Source: Pseudomonadota bacterium (GTDB lineage: Bacteria; Pseudomonadota; Alphaproteobacteria; Sphingomonadales; Sphingomonadaceae). Taken from it: a DNA stretch of 32,992 nt. Position 1 is the first letter of the stretch. Each line of letters starts with the position of its first letter. The stretch spans positions 1 through 32,992 of the forward strand of contig JAEZIO010000081.1 in the NCBI GenBank assembly GCA_023436615.1, read 5' to 3'. The notes under the pieces are model-generated. The model made no database searches. It was not told the origin of the DNA and saw only the letters and a program-made list of their open reading frames with translations. This document shows, piece after piece, positions 15,924-23,956 of the stretch. A program made the position numbers and the translations under genes.

Positions 15924-17670
15924 GAGGGAAAGTCTTCGCCATACGTTCGCGCAGGTTCGCGCGATCATCCCGCCCGGCCATCGCCGGAAGATTTGGCTGC
16001 TAGCACTGCTAACGGCGGTAGGAGCCGTTAGCGAAGTGGTCACCGTCGGATCCGTGGTGCCTTTCCTTGCGCTTCTCTCCGGCTCGGCTGACGCGCATTT
16101 CGATTGGCTGCGTCGGCTATTCAGCACTCTTGGCGCCGACAGCCGCGAGGACCAGCTCATTTTCGCGACCGCACTGCTCTGCCTGGCTGCGCTGGCGGCT
16201 GCACTGTTCAGGTTGACGCTGCTTAAAAAAACGCAGGACTTCGCGTTTTCGATTGGCCACCACATTTCGGTCGAGGCCCAGCGGCGCATGCTCCTGCAGC
16301 CCTATTCGTGGCATCTGGAACACAATTCCAGCGAGCAGGTCGCGGCGGTCGGCAAGGTCGAAATCGTCGCGGCGGCCGTGCTGTTGCCGCTGATGCAGGC
16401 AATGGCTGCGTGCGTCCTGATCACTGTGGTTGCGGTCTTGCTTCTCCGGATCGCTCCGCTGCCCACGCTAGCTGCAGCGCTGGCGCTGGCCGCCGCTTAT
16501 TATTTAGTCGGACTTCACTCCCGGCGCCGGCTCCAGGCGAATTCGACGCGGCTTCGCCACGCCTTCGAACAGCGGATCAAAATTCTGCAGGAAGGGTTGG
16601 GAGGAATTCGTGACGTCATTCTCGACGGCTCGCATTCAAGCGTGCTCGCAAATTTCCGAGCAGTGGACTTCGAACTGGCACGAGCGAGGGCCGATAGCGG
16701 GTTCGTCAGCGCCCTTCCCCGCTACCTCATCGAACCCACGGCTATCATTGTCATCGCGGGACTAGCGCTATTCCTCGCAGACCGCGACGGAGGTCTCATC
16801 AGCGCGCTTCCCCTGCTTGGCGCGCTCGCGTTGGGAGCCCAGCGGCTTCTGCCGCTGGTACAGCAGCTCTACAACGGCTGGAGCAGCATAGCCGCAAACA
16901 GGTCGCTCCTCGAGGATGTGATGCAGCGGCTCAAGCTGACCATCCCGGCCGGGCAACCTATCGGGCCGAAGCTTCCTTTCGACAGGATGGTCGAGTTCCG
17001 AGACGTGACCTTCACGTATGCAAGGGCCGCTGAGCCGAGCGTCCGGGGCCTTTCCTTTCGGGTTCCGCGTGGCTCGCGAATCGCGCTGATCGGACCGACC
17101 GGCAGCGGCAAGAGCACGACGGCAGACCTTCTGATGGGCCTTCTCGAGCCGGACGCCGGCACCGTCCTCATCGATGGCGTGGCCTTGCAGGCCTCGAATC
17201 GCCAAGCCTGGCAGGCGGACATCGCGCATGTACCTCAAATCCTGTTCCTCGCCGACGCGAGTATTGCGCAAAACATCGCGATGAGAGCGCAACCGGACAT
17301 GCAACGAGTCCGGAAGGCGGCCTCACTGGCGCAACTGGACGACGTCATCAGCAAACTTCCCGACGAGTATGAAACGCGCGTAGGCGAGCGCGGAGTACGG
17401 ATTTCGGGCGGCCAGCGACAGCGGCTCGCACTCGCCCGCGCGATCTACAAGGATTCTGCGGTCCTCGTGCTGGACGAGGCGACGAGCGCCCTAGACGACG
17501 AAACCGAAGCAGCGGTGGCGGCCGCTCTGGAGACGCTCCAGGCGCAGGGCAAAACCATCGTCATCATCGCGCACCGGTCGAGGCTCGTAAACACGTGCAC
17601 CGGGCTGATCCGGCTTCGTTCCGGACGCATAGCCGAATGTGCCGGGGTAGCCGCCGCGCCCGCGGCCTAG
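15913..17670 (+). CDS. ABC exporter (fused membrane and ATPase domains), probable lasso peptide exporter
   Basis: A 585-aa half-transporter. About six transmembrane helices fall in residues 25-330 (for example 160-180 and 273-290). The ATPase domain has Walker A GPTGSGKST (394-402), signature ISGGQRQRLALARAI (from 497), Walker B VLVLDEATSALDDE (from 517) and the H-loop IIAHRS. There is no N-terminal C39 peptidase, in line with leader removal by B2. Its GTG start overlaps the nucleotidyltransferase stop by 11 nt, tying it to the lasso operon, where it would export the peptide and give immunity (McjD role). The adjacent glycan locus makes a flippase role an alternative. Confidence 0.85.
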   Translation: MTGKRESLRHTFAQVRAIIPPGHRRKIWLLALLTAVGAVSEVVTVGSVVPFLALLSGSADAHFDWLRRLFSTLGADSREDQLIFATALLCLAALAAALFRLTLLKKTQDFAFSIGHHISVEAQRRMLLQPYSWHLEHNSSEQVAAVGKVEIVAAAVLLPLMQAMAACVLITVVAVLLLRIAPLPTLAAALALAAAYYLVGLHSRRRLQANSTRLRHAFEQRIKILQEGLGGIRDVILDGSHSSVLANFRAVDFELARARADSGFVSALPRYLIEPTAIIVIAGLALFLADRDGGLISALPLLGALALGAQRLLPLVQQLYNGWSSIAANRSLLEDVMQRLKLTIPAGQPIGPKLPFDRMVEFRDVTFTYARAAEPSVRGLSFRVPRGSRIALIGPTGSGKSTTADLLMGLLEPDAGTVLIDGVALQASNRQAWQADIAHVPQILFLADASIAQNIAMRAQPDMQRVRKAASLAQLDDVISKLPDEYETRVGERGVRISGGQRQRLALARAIYKDSAVLVLDEATSALDDETEAAVAAALETLQAQGKTIVIIAHRSRLVNTCTGLIRLRSGRIAECAGVAAAPAA

Positions 17671-18989
17671 CCCTTCGTGCCCGGCCCGTGGAGGGCGAAC
17701 TCGTCGTCTCTTGGACGGCGTCGAATCTGAAATCCGCGCGCCGGGACTGCCGGTCCGCCTCCCGCCAGCTGCCGGAAAGCCAATGCTATCAGCCCTGTAC
17801 CGACGCAGACAATGAATAACTGCCGGACGAAGGACAATTGGTTGTCCATGCCGTTGCGGTGGATGTAGAAAGCGAACACTGCACCGATCGTGCACCAGAA
17901 AATCTTGGTAACCCCGGTCCGGGTGTGAAACTGCCGGTCACAAAGCGTGAAGATCAAGGGCAGCAAGAAATAGAAGAAGACCGCGCCAGCGGTGGAGCCC
18001 ACTGTGTAGCCGTGCGCCATGAAGTTTCCCGCCACGCCGTAGCCGAGCTTCGGAGACAGCGTTTCCGTGACGGTCGCATTGTATACGTTCGTTGAAATCC
18101 CGAAGGCGCTTGGCACAAGCAACAGGTTTCCAAACACGCTTGCAAGGAACTCGCCAGGCGGAATCTTCAATCCAACCGTCATCACATAGGAGAGGTGGCT
18201 AAAGGTCCCTAGCGGCTCGAACTGGAACAGGAACTGGTCCTTGAACGACAGGCGGAGCATCGACCAGCCCTGGCCCGAGAAGCCGCTCTTCATCACCAGG
18301 TAGGCGGACTTACCGAAGAACACGACGAGCGCGCCAATGCCAAAGCCCGTGACCTGGATCGGCTTGAGCCTCTTCCACCAGCCCGGGCGCCGCTCCGACG
18401 CAACGGCAATCAAGGCTGCTGTCGCAATCGCGACCAAGGTGCGGTCGCCCGTCAGGAAGATGATGAATAGGACGAAGACGTTAACGAGCAGGACTTTCCT
18501 CTGGGCCGTGTAAGCGGATGCTACGATGCCCACCAGCGGCGTCCAACGCCACAGCAACCAGGCCGCACCTACGTCCTGGTCAACGCGCTCCCTAAGGTAG
18601 AAAAAGGCGCCTTGGGCATACGCAAAGTAAAAGAAGCCCATCATTCCAAGGACGGCGCTCGCAATCGCGACAAATCGAATGTCGCGGTCGGAAACACCCA
18701 ACTGGGCGGCGTCGGGCCTCTTCGGGAAAACGAAGATTGACGCGAACAGCCCGACCATCAGGCCAAGCCATGCCATCAGTACAACGAATTGTGACTGGGT
18801 CGGGACCGGCACGTAACCGCGATGCGCGCTTGAAACGGTGGCGAGAGAGGCTTGGATGCCGATGAGTGCGGGGACCGTGTAAATCGCCGCGCCCAGGATC
18901 CCGAGAGTGACGAAAGATCCTATGCCGTTCTTGGTGAGGCTGATCCCCAAGGCGACGAGCATGAGCACCAGAAGCGGAAGGACGTACAC
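17667..18989 (-). CDS. Wzy-like O-antigen/exopolysaccharide repeat-unit polymerase
   Basis: A 440-aa integral membrane protein with about ten to twelve hydrophobic helices, the first in residues 1-20. It has the short FLTGDRT segment after a hydrophobic helix and a large loop between about residues 220 and 330, as in Wzy/O-antigen polymerases, which join lipid-linked repeat units at the periplasmic face. Wzy proteins are poorly conserved, so the call rests on topology and the locus. The start is GTG at 18989 with GAGG upstream. It is the last gene of the minus-strand glycan block; its stop overlaps the stop of the ABC exporter gene. Confidence 0.75.
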   Translation of the reverse strand: MYVLPLLVLMLVALGISLTKNGIGSFVTLGILGAAIYTVPALIGIQASLATVSSAHRGYVPVPTQSQFVVLMAWLGLMVGLFASIFVFPKRPDAAQLGVSDRDIRFVAIASAVLGMMGFFYFAYAQGAFFYLRERVDQDVGAAWLLWRWTPLVGIVASAYTAQRKVLLVNVFVLFIIFLTGDRTLVAIATAALIAVASERRPGWWKRLKPIQVTGFGIGALVVFFGKSAYLVMKSGFSGQGWSMLRLSFKDQFLFQFEPLGTFSHLSYVMTVGLKIPPGEFLASVFGNLLLVPSAFGISTNVYNATVTETLSPKLGYGVAGNFMAHGYTVGSTAGAVFFYFLLPLIFTLCDRQFHTRTGVTKIFWCTIGAVFAFYIHRNGMDNQLSFVRQLFIVCVGTGLIALAFRQLAGGGPAVPARGFQIRRRPRDDEFALHGPGTKG

Positions 18990-19012
18990 TCAAAATCCTC
19001 TGAGCAGCGTTC

Positions 19013-19031
19013 GATCGGGAGAGTCCCGATC
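19013..19031. repeat. Perfect 8-bp hairpin between FkbM and Wzy genes
   Basis: GATCGGGA, loop GAG, TCCCGATC. It lies in the 114-bp gap behind the FkbM stop and ahead of the Wzy start, both on the minus strand. There is no T-run on either side, so it is not a standard intrinsic terminator; it might be an mRNA processing or attenuation structure. Confidence 0.4.
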
Positions 19032-19103
19032 CTGTTCAGGATAGCGGCGCCTGCGGCCCTGTCACGAAAATCATCCGTGACTGGTCTTTTTGACGGCTGC
19101 AAC

Positions 19104-19838
19104 TCAGTTCGTCGCGCCGTGGATGCGCTTGAAGATGAAATCGGCGTGGCTGATCGCACCGGACTTTCCGATGTAGGTCAGGTCGATAATTGCGAAGACA
19201 CGGTATCCCTTGAGCAGATCGATGATGCGCTTAAGGTCGTTCCCCTCGGTAACGTAAAAGTCGCCGAACTGGACCTCCGCGATGATCCAATCGATTTGGC
19301 CGTTCCGAATTAAGCCCTGCGCCCCTTCGAGAACCTCCGGCTCGTGCCCCTGAACGTCGATTTTGAGGACGTCGATGGAATCAATCCCCCCGTCCGCGCA
19401 ATAAGCATCGAGCGTGACAAGCTCGATTTTTTCCTCGCCGACGACGGACCCCTGTTTGAAATCCGATTTCTCGTTCGTCCTGTGGAGGGAATTTAGCTTG
19501 GATGAGGAATTCACATGGATGGTTTCCGTCCCAGATCGTGACGAAACGCCGGATTTCACCACGCGAACGCGAGCGTCGGAACCATATTTGCATTGCAGCT
19601 CGGCAAAAGGCTCCTGGCTTGGTTCGAATGCGTGGATTTCGGGCTCGATCACGCCATCGAGAAACGCGTCAATCGTCTGGCCCGTATTGGCCCCGACATC
19701 GAAGCAGACCGCCCCGGGGGGTAGCTTTAGTGCACTCACGAAAGCTTGGACAGACTCGAGGGCTTCGGTAGAGATTTGGCGCCGCCGAACGAGATCGAAG
19801 CCGAACAGACGGACGAATGATTTGACTAGCCTTTTCAA
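19104..19838 (-). CDS. FkbM-family methyltransferase
   Basis: A 244-aa SAM-dependent methyltransferase. VCFDVGANTGQTIDAFL (about residues 44-60) is the FkbM motif I, with Glu72 of HAFEPSQEPF next and DVLKIDVQGHEPEVLEGA further on, the latter strongly diagnostic. Family members O-methylate sugars or small molecules; in polysaccharide loci they usually cap or decorate glycan residues. The start as given is TTG at 19838 and no in-frame ATG lies close. It is 30 nt behind the cytidylyltransferase stop, so co-transcribed. The acceptor is unknown. Confidence 0.85.
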   Translation of the reverse strand: MKRLVKSFVRLFGFDLVRRRQISTEALESVQAFVSALKLPPGAVCFDVGANTGQTIDAFLDGVIEPEIHAFEPSQEPFAELQCKYGSDARVRVVKSGVSSRSGTETIHVNSSSKLNSLHRTNEKSDFKQGSVVGEEKIELVTLDAYCADGGIDSIDVLKIDVQGHEPEVLEGAQGLIRNGQIDWIIAEVQFGDFYVTEGNDLKRIIDLLKGYRVFAIIDLTYIGKSGAISHADFIFKRIHGATN

Positions 19839-19868
19839 CGTCTGCCCACTTTTCCCAGCTGAATGACG

Positions 19869-20288
19869 TCAGGCGTCCGCCCTAAGTCGCTCGAGCGTTT
19901 TGTTGATGAGAGTGCTACTCGTGCCCTGGGTATACGGGAAATAGACGACCTTGCACCCCATCTCGGCAAGTTGCTCTTCCATCCTCGTCCAGCTTTCGAC
20001 CTGGTACCAGTCGTCGCCGACGAAGAGGATGCTCGCCCCGATCTTCTTTACGACCTCCGGCTTGTCGATCGACTGCTGCGGAATGGCCACATCGACGTAG
20101 CGACAGCTACGGACCACCTCGATCCGCTCGACGAACGGAATGACGGCTTTCTTGGACTTGTAGGATACGAGCTCGTCGACAGTGACGCCGACGACAAGGC
20201 GGTCGCACATCGACTTCGCATTCCGCAATAGGTTTACGTGGCCAATGTGAAAGAGGTCGTAGACACCAGTGGTGTAGCCGAGGATCAT
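19869..20288 (-). CDS. TagD-like cytidylyltransferase (glycerol-3-phosphate type)
   Basis: A 139-aa nucleotidyltransferase of the cytidylyltransferase family. It starts MILGYTTGVYDLFHIGHVNL, with the HxGH nucleotide-binding motif as His14-Ile-Gly-His17, then VIPFVERIEVV, FVGDDWYQ and a C-terminal TQGTSSTLI in place of the usual EGISTT. TagD enzymes make CDP-glycerol from CTP and glycerol-3-phosphate. The degenerate C-terminal motif leaves the substrate open (another phospho-alcohol or sugar phosphate is possible). Its ATG overlaps the asparagine synthetase stop (ATGA). A CDP-alcohol phosphotransferase in the same block could use the product. Confidence 0.85.
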   Translation of the reverse strand: MILGYTTGVYDLFHIGHVNLLRNAKSMCDRLVVGVTVDELVSYKSKKAVIPFVERIEVVRSCRYVDVAIPQQSIDKPEVVKKIGASILFVGDDWYQVESWTRMEEQLAEMGCKVVYFPYTQGTSSTLINKTLERLRADA

Positions 20289-21820
20289 CCGAGTTCCTTC
20301 AGGTTTGCCGCATACCAGACGCGATAATTGTCCATCCGGTCAGTCGCAGATTCGCCATAGTAGATTTGCTTCAAGTCTATCGGGAACCCGACCTTCGACG
20401 AGAATGCGAATTCCTCTCCGAGTTCGGCCGCCGCGATGAGCCTCAGCGGATATTTGCCCAAGCCCCGCGCGAAGAAAACGGCGGGGTCGATTTGCATTGC
20501 CAGCCCGAAGACCTCGAACCGAGCAAGAGGTTCGCGCCCTTCCACACCCGCATACATCAAGGCGAAGTCTAGCCGCCGGAAAAGAATCGGAAGGTGGATC
20601 TTCAAGAACCACTGGCGAACCTTGCCGAAAGGGTCCAGGCCCCCGAGACTCGCGAAAAAATCGCTTGTGTTCGCAATCATCCACTTCGGGATTTCCGCGA
20701 GCGGAACATAAGCATAGCGCTCAAGGAAGCCCTCGACGTCCAAATCTCTGGCTTCGTGCGCCCACTTGAAGATCCGGTCGTAGCCGGCGAAGAACTCGTC
20801 TGCCGCCTCACCCGAGAGGAGGACCTTGCCCCCGCGATGCGCCCATTCTTCCGCCAGGAACGACAAGAAAATTTCGTTCGGGACAGACAACGGCTCCTTG
20901 CGAAGCTCTATCATTTCCTTGAGCCGTCCCTTGAACTCTCCACTGCTCACCTGAGCGACGTGGACGTCCGGGTCCGATCGGCGGGCAAACTCGACGTCAT
21001 GATCGCCGTCGAGACCCGCGGTAAAGCACTGGAACTGCCGTTCGGCCAAGCTCTTGATCAAATTGCTGTCGATTCCCCCGCTGTAGAGCAGTCCGACCGG
21101 CACGTCGGCGACCAGGCGCGATTCGATTGCACTGCAGATGACCGTCCGCAGCGCAGGGAGGATTTCCTCGAGCGGGCGATGCGGGAGGTTCGCATAGTCG
21201 AGCGTTTCGAAATAACGACCGTTGACGAAGCAGGAACCAGGCGGGACCGTTTCCACTCCGACGAAATAGGATTGCTCGAAAACCGGCGCCCGGAAGACGA
21301 GGTATTCCTCGAGAGCCTTTTCATTGTGTGGGAGGTCGAAGCAGTCAGAAAGCGCGGAGGGCTCGCTCGAAATCGAAACGAACTCCGCCTCGCGATGCAC
21401 GAAGAGCGGCTTCACTCCAAAGCGGTCGCGAGCGCAACGCTTCAGCCGGCCGTCACGGTCGACGAGGACCAAAGCGAAGAAGCCGTCGAGCTCGTTGAGG
21501 TCGAACTCCGGCCGCTCAAGGAGAATCGACAAGAGGTGGGTGTCCGAGCCCTGGGAATCGATTCCGTACCGCTCGGCCAGCTCGCGGAAGTTCAGGATCT
21601 CCCCGTTGAAGAGAAGCATTCCGCCCGATCGCGTTCGATAGGGCTGGGAGAAGCGCTCGTCGGGCGCAATGATCGAGAGGCGGGCGTGGTACAGGCGCCA
21701 ACCGGCATGGTTCACGAGCCCGGACTGGAAATCCGGGCCACGAAAGCCGACACGCCTGTTGATCATGGCCAGCTTGCCATCGTCGATGGACGGATGATTG
21801 CTAGCGAAAAATCCGCACAC
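20285..21820 (-). CDS. Glutamine-hydrolysing asparagine synthetase-like amidotransferase of the glycan locus
   Basis: A 511-aa class-II amidotransferase. The catalytic Cys2 is present (MCGFFASNHP). Arg47, FNGEI (71-75) and GSDTH (91-95) form the glutaminase pocket, and LLYSGGIDSN (PP-loop at 247-253) is the synthetase site. Intact Cys2 means it can use glutamine as ammonia donor. In glycan loci such enzymes (WbpS type) amidate uronic-acid sugars; a free-asparagine enzyme is less likely at 511 aa in this context. The start is GTG at 21820. It is coupled to the TagD-like gene. It is unrelated in role to the lasso cyclase despite the shared fold. Confidence 0.85.
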   Translation of the reverse strand: MCGFFASNHPSIDDGKLAMINRRVGFRGPDFQSGLVNHAGWRLYHARLSIIAPDERFSQPYRTRSGGMLLFNGEILNFRELAERYGIDSQGSDTHLLSILLERPEFDLNELDGFFALVLVDRDGRLKRCARDRFGVKPLFVHREAEFVSISSEPSALSDCFDLPHNEKALEEYLVFRAPVFEQSYFVGVETVPPGSCFVNGRYFETLDYANLPHRPLEEILPALRTVICSAIESRLVADVPVGLLYSGGIDSNLIKSLAERQFQCFTAGLDGDHDVEFARRSDPDVHVAQVSSGEFKGRLKEMIELRKEPLSVPNEIFLSFLAEEWAHRGGKVLLSGEAADEFFAGYDRIFKWAHEARDLDVEGFLERYAYVPLAEIPKWMIANTSDFFASLGGLDPFGKVRQWFLKIHLPILFRRLDFALMYAGVEGREPLARFEVFGLAMQIDPAVFFARGLGKYPLRLIAAAELGEEFAFSSKVGFPIDLKQIYYGESATDRMDNYRVWYAANLKELG

Positions 21821-21883
21821 CGTACTAAATCCAGTCTAAGGTTCTTCGGAGTAATTCATCCTCGTTGTGGGTCGCAATAAGAA

Positions 21884-23044
21884 TCACGAGCGCGCCTTGG
21901 CGATGGTCCGTCGCTCCTCGAGCACCTCGCGGTAGGCCTCAGCATGCTTCTGCGCGTAGGCTGACCAAGTGTAGTTGCGCGACCGCCGCACGGCCGCTTT
22001 GCTGAGGCGATGCCGGGCGGCCTGACTATCTGCCAGGGCCAGAAGCGCGCCCGTCAGCCGGTCGTCGTCTGCGGGAGGCACGATCAAGCCCGAGGCCCCC
22101 AGAACCTCGCGACAGTCGCCGACATCGGTCGCAATACAGGCACAGCCGGCAGCCATCGCCTCGAGCAAGGCCTTGGGAATGCCCTCCGTAACCGACGGAA
22201 GGACGAAGATCGCCGATTGCTGGAGCGCATCGCGTACGTGCTCGCGCGAAACGGCACCCGGGAGTGAGACGCGATCGGCGATCCCCATCTCGTCTGCCAA
22301 TCGAGTGAGCGATTGCCTATCGGACCCTTCACCGAGGATGGTCAACCGCCATTCGCAATCCTTTTTGGCGAGCGCTGCGAAAGAGCGGAGCAGCGCCGCG
22401 AAGTTCTTGTGCCATCGGAGCGTCCCGACGCCGACGATTTGCTTTCGACGATCCGCTGAGTCTGGCGGATCTTTTGAGAAATATTCGATGTCGGTTCCAT
22501 TCGCGACATAGACAACGTGCTTGGCCGGAAACCACTCGCGCAGCTGCCGCTGGTGCGCGTGGGTCATGCAGAAGATGACGTCGATCGGCTTCAGCGAGGC
22601 CCGAATTAGACTCGACTCCGCGATCCGGGAGAAATCGGTGCCGTGGATCGTGAGACAGGTGATAGCCCCGCGCATTTTCCCGATCAATCCGGTCAATGCA
22701 TGCATCGGCGAGTGGATGTGGACGATGTCGTAGGAAGTGCCGAGTGAACGTATGATGACCCGCGAATTGAACCCGACGATCGCGCCCAAGCGCTGCACTT
22801 GCTTCAAAAGGAACGCTGGCCCGCTCCGCTTCCGCGGCATTTCCGGACTGGCGAACTTCAGCGGTACCAATCGTGCGCTAGCGCTCTTCAATGGGCGAAG
22901 CTTCTCTCCGGTCCCCGGACGATAAGTGTAAATGGTCGTATTGAAGCCAGGCATGTCCGCCAGCTCGTAAACGGCGAGCCCCATGCCCGGCCGGCGGTCG
23001 GTCGGATAAGAGCAAAGGCGCAGGATTTTTGGCTGCTTCGCCAT
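21884..23044 (-). CDS. Glycosyltransferase family 4
   Basis: A 386-aa GT-B glycosyltransferase. It begins MAKQPKILRLCSYPTDRRPG and has a glycine-rich N-terminal loop (RPGMGLAVYEL). The C-terminal domain has the donor-binding region GVGTLRWHKNFAALLRSF, then FVLPSVTEGIPKALLEAMAA with the family's E-x7-E motif. It retains anomeric configuration and transfers a sugar from a nucleotide donor to a lipid-linked intermediate on the cytoplasmic face. The ATG at 23044 is preferred to 23170, because the longer version overlaps the methyltransferase gene by 94 bp and adds 42 residues before the normal GT-B start. It lies 32 nt behind that gene. Confidence 0.88.
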   Translation of the reverse strand: MAKQPKILRLCSYPTDRRPGMGLAVYELADMPGFNTTIYTYRPGTGEKLRPLKSASARLVPLKFASPEMPRKRSGPAFLLKQVQRLGAIVGFNSRVIIRSLGTSYDIVHIHSPMHALTGLIGKMRGAITCLTIHGTDFSRIAESSLIRASLKPIDVIFCMTHAHQRQLREWFPAKHVVYVANGTDIEYFSKDPPDSADRRKQIVGVGTLRWHKNFAALLRSFAALAKKDCEWRLTILGEGSDRQSLTRLADEMGIADRVSLPGAVSREHVRDALQQSAIFVLPSVTEGIPKALLEAMAAGCACIATDVGDCREVLGASGLIVPPADDDRLTGALLALADSQAARHRLSKAAVRRSRNYTWSAYAQKHAEAYREVLEERRTIAKARS

Positions 23045-23076
23045 GGTTTTGGGGTGAGGAGCCGCTCCGGGAACGA

Positions 23077-23898
23077 CTATTTGATCACTTTGATTACGAG
23101 ATTCCAGCCATATCCGTTCTCGATGGCGTTCCGAAGCGGCCTCGGAAGCATGTATGTCGGCGACACCCACCTCTTTCCGAGGATCAGGTAATCGTCAATC
23201 CGGTGGCCGGTCATCGATTCAACGCGCGAATAGTTTTTGAATAGCTCGCGCGCCTCCTTGCGGTTTACGACCAGGGTACACGGGCTATCACCGAATTCCT
23301 CGGTTTTCTTATTGATGATCTCCTGCGTCGAATGGGTAAGGTATTTGCCCTTCAAGACGCCTTCGAAAAAGAGCTTCCGCACATAATATTTGAAGCCCTT
23401 GTGGTAGAGCATGATGATTGCCTTGCCGCCCGGCTTCAGGACGCGCCGCACTTCCTCGATCCCCTCGTCCATGTAAGGGCTGTGGTGAAGCACACCGAAT
23501 GAATAAACGACGTCGAATGTGTCGTCGTCAAAGGGCAGATGGCGGAAATCCGCCTGCCTGAACTCACCCTTAAGGCCGTAGAGCCCGAAGCGCTTCTTGA
23601 CGGTCTCGACGGAATTGTGGGTGAGATCGACACCGGACACCTTCGCCCCGCCGCGAGCGAACTGGAGAATGTCGGTCCCCAGGCCCATTCCGACCTCGAG
23701 CACTTTCTCTCCCGGGTGCCGGTCGAATTCGGCGACCTCCTTCAGCCATTTGTACTTGAAGATGTCCCCATACCGCTGTTGCTCCACATCTTCGAAGAAT
23801 TGGAGCGAACCATATTCATGCGACGTGTGCCGGATACCGGGTGGCCGGGTCTCCCAATAGGTCTGAACTTCCTCCTTGATCGTCGCTCTAGTCATCAT
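23077..23898 (-). CDS. Class I SAM-dependent methyltransferase
   Basis: A 273-aa methyltransferase of the Methyltransf_11 type. VLEVGMGLGTDILQFA is motif I, VSGVDLTHNSV carries the acidic ribose-binding residue, FDVVYSFGVLHHSPYMDEGI is motif II, and VLKPGGKAIIML follows. The C-terminal third (about residues 185-273) is aromatic-rich with no named domain. The start is one of two adjacent ATGs (23898, 23895) with a GAGA-type ribosome-binding site; the longer frame from 24003 overlaps the phosphotransferase gene. Within a polysaccharide operon it probably methylates a sugar or lipid carrier, but the substrate cannot be told. Confidence 0.85.
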   Translation of the reverse strand: MMTRATIKEEVQTYWETRPPGIRHTSHEYGSLQFFEDVEQQRYGDIFKYKWLKEVAEFDRHPGEKVLEVGMGLGTDILQFARGGAKVSGVDLTHNSVETVKKRFGLYGLKGEFRQADFRHLPFDDDTFDVVYSFGVLHHSPYMDEGIEEVRRVLKPGGKAIIMLYHKGFKYYVRKLFFEGVLKGKYLTHSTQEIINKKTEEFGDSPCTLVVNRKEARELFKNYSRVESMTGHRIDDYLILGKRWVSPTYMLPRPLRNAIENGYGWNLVIKVIK

Positions 23899-23956
23899 TG
23901 TTTCTCTGCGGTTGACCTGACTCGTTGCCGCTGGACGATGAATGCCCGGGGCTCCG

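Noticed and set aside
19061..19091. Hairpin GTCACG...CGTGAC followed by a T-run, terminator-like on the plus strand
   Set aside because: Flanking genes are transcribed on the minus strand, where the T-run would come before the stem; it would stop only antisense transcripts, and the stem is only 6 bp with a 9-nt loop.
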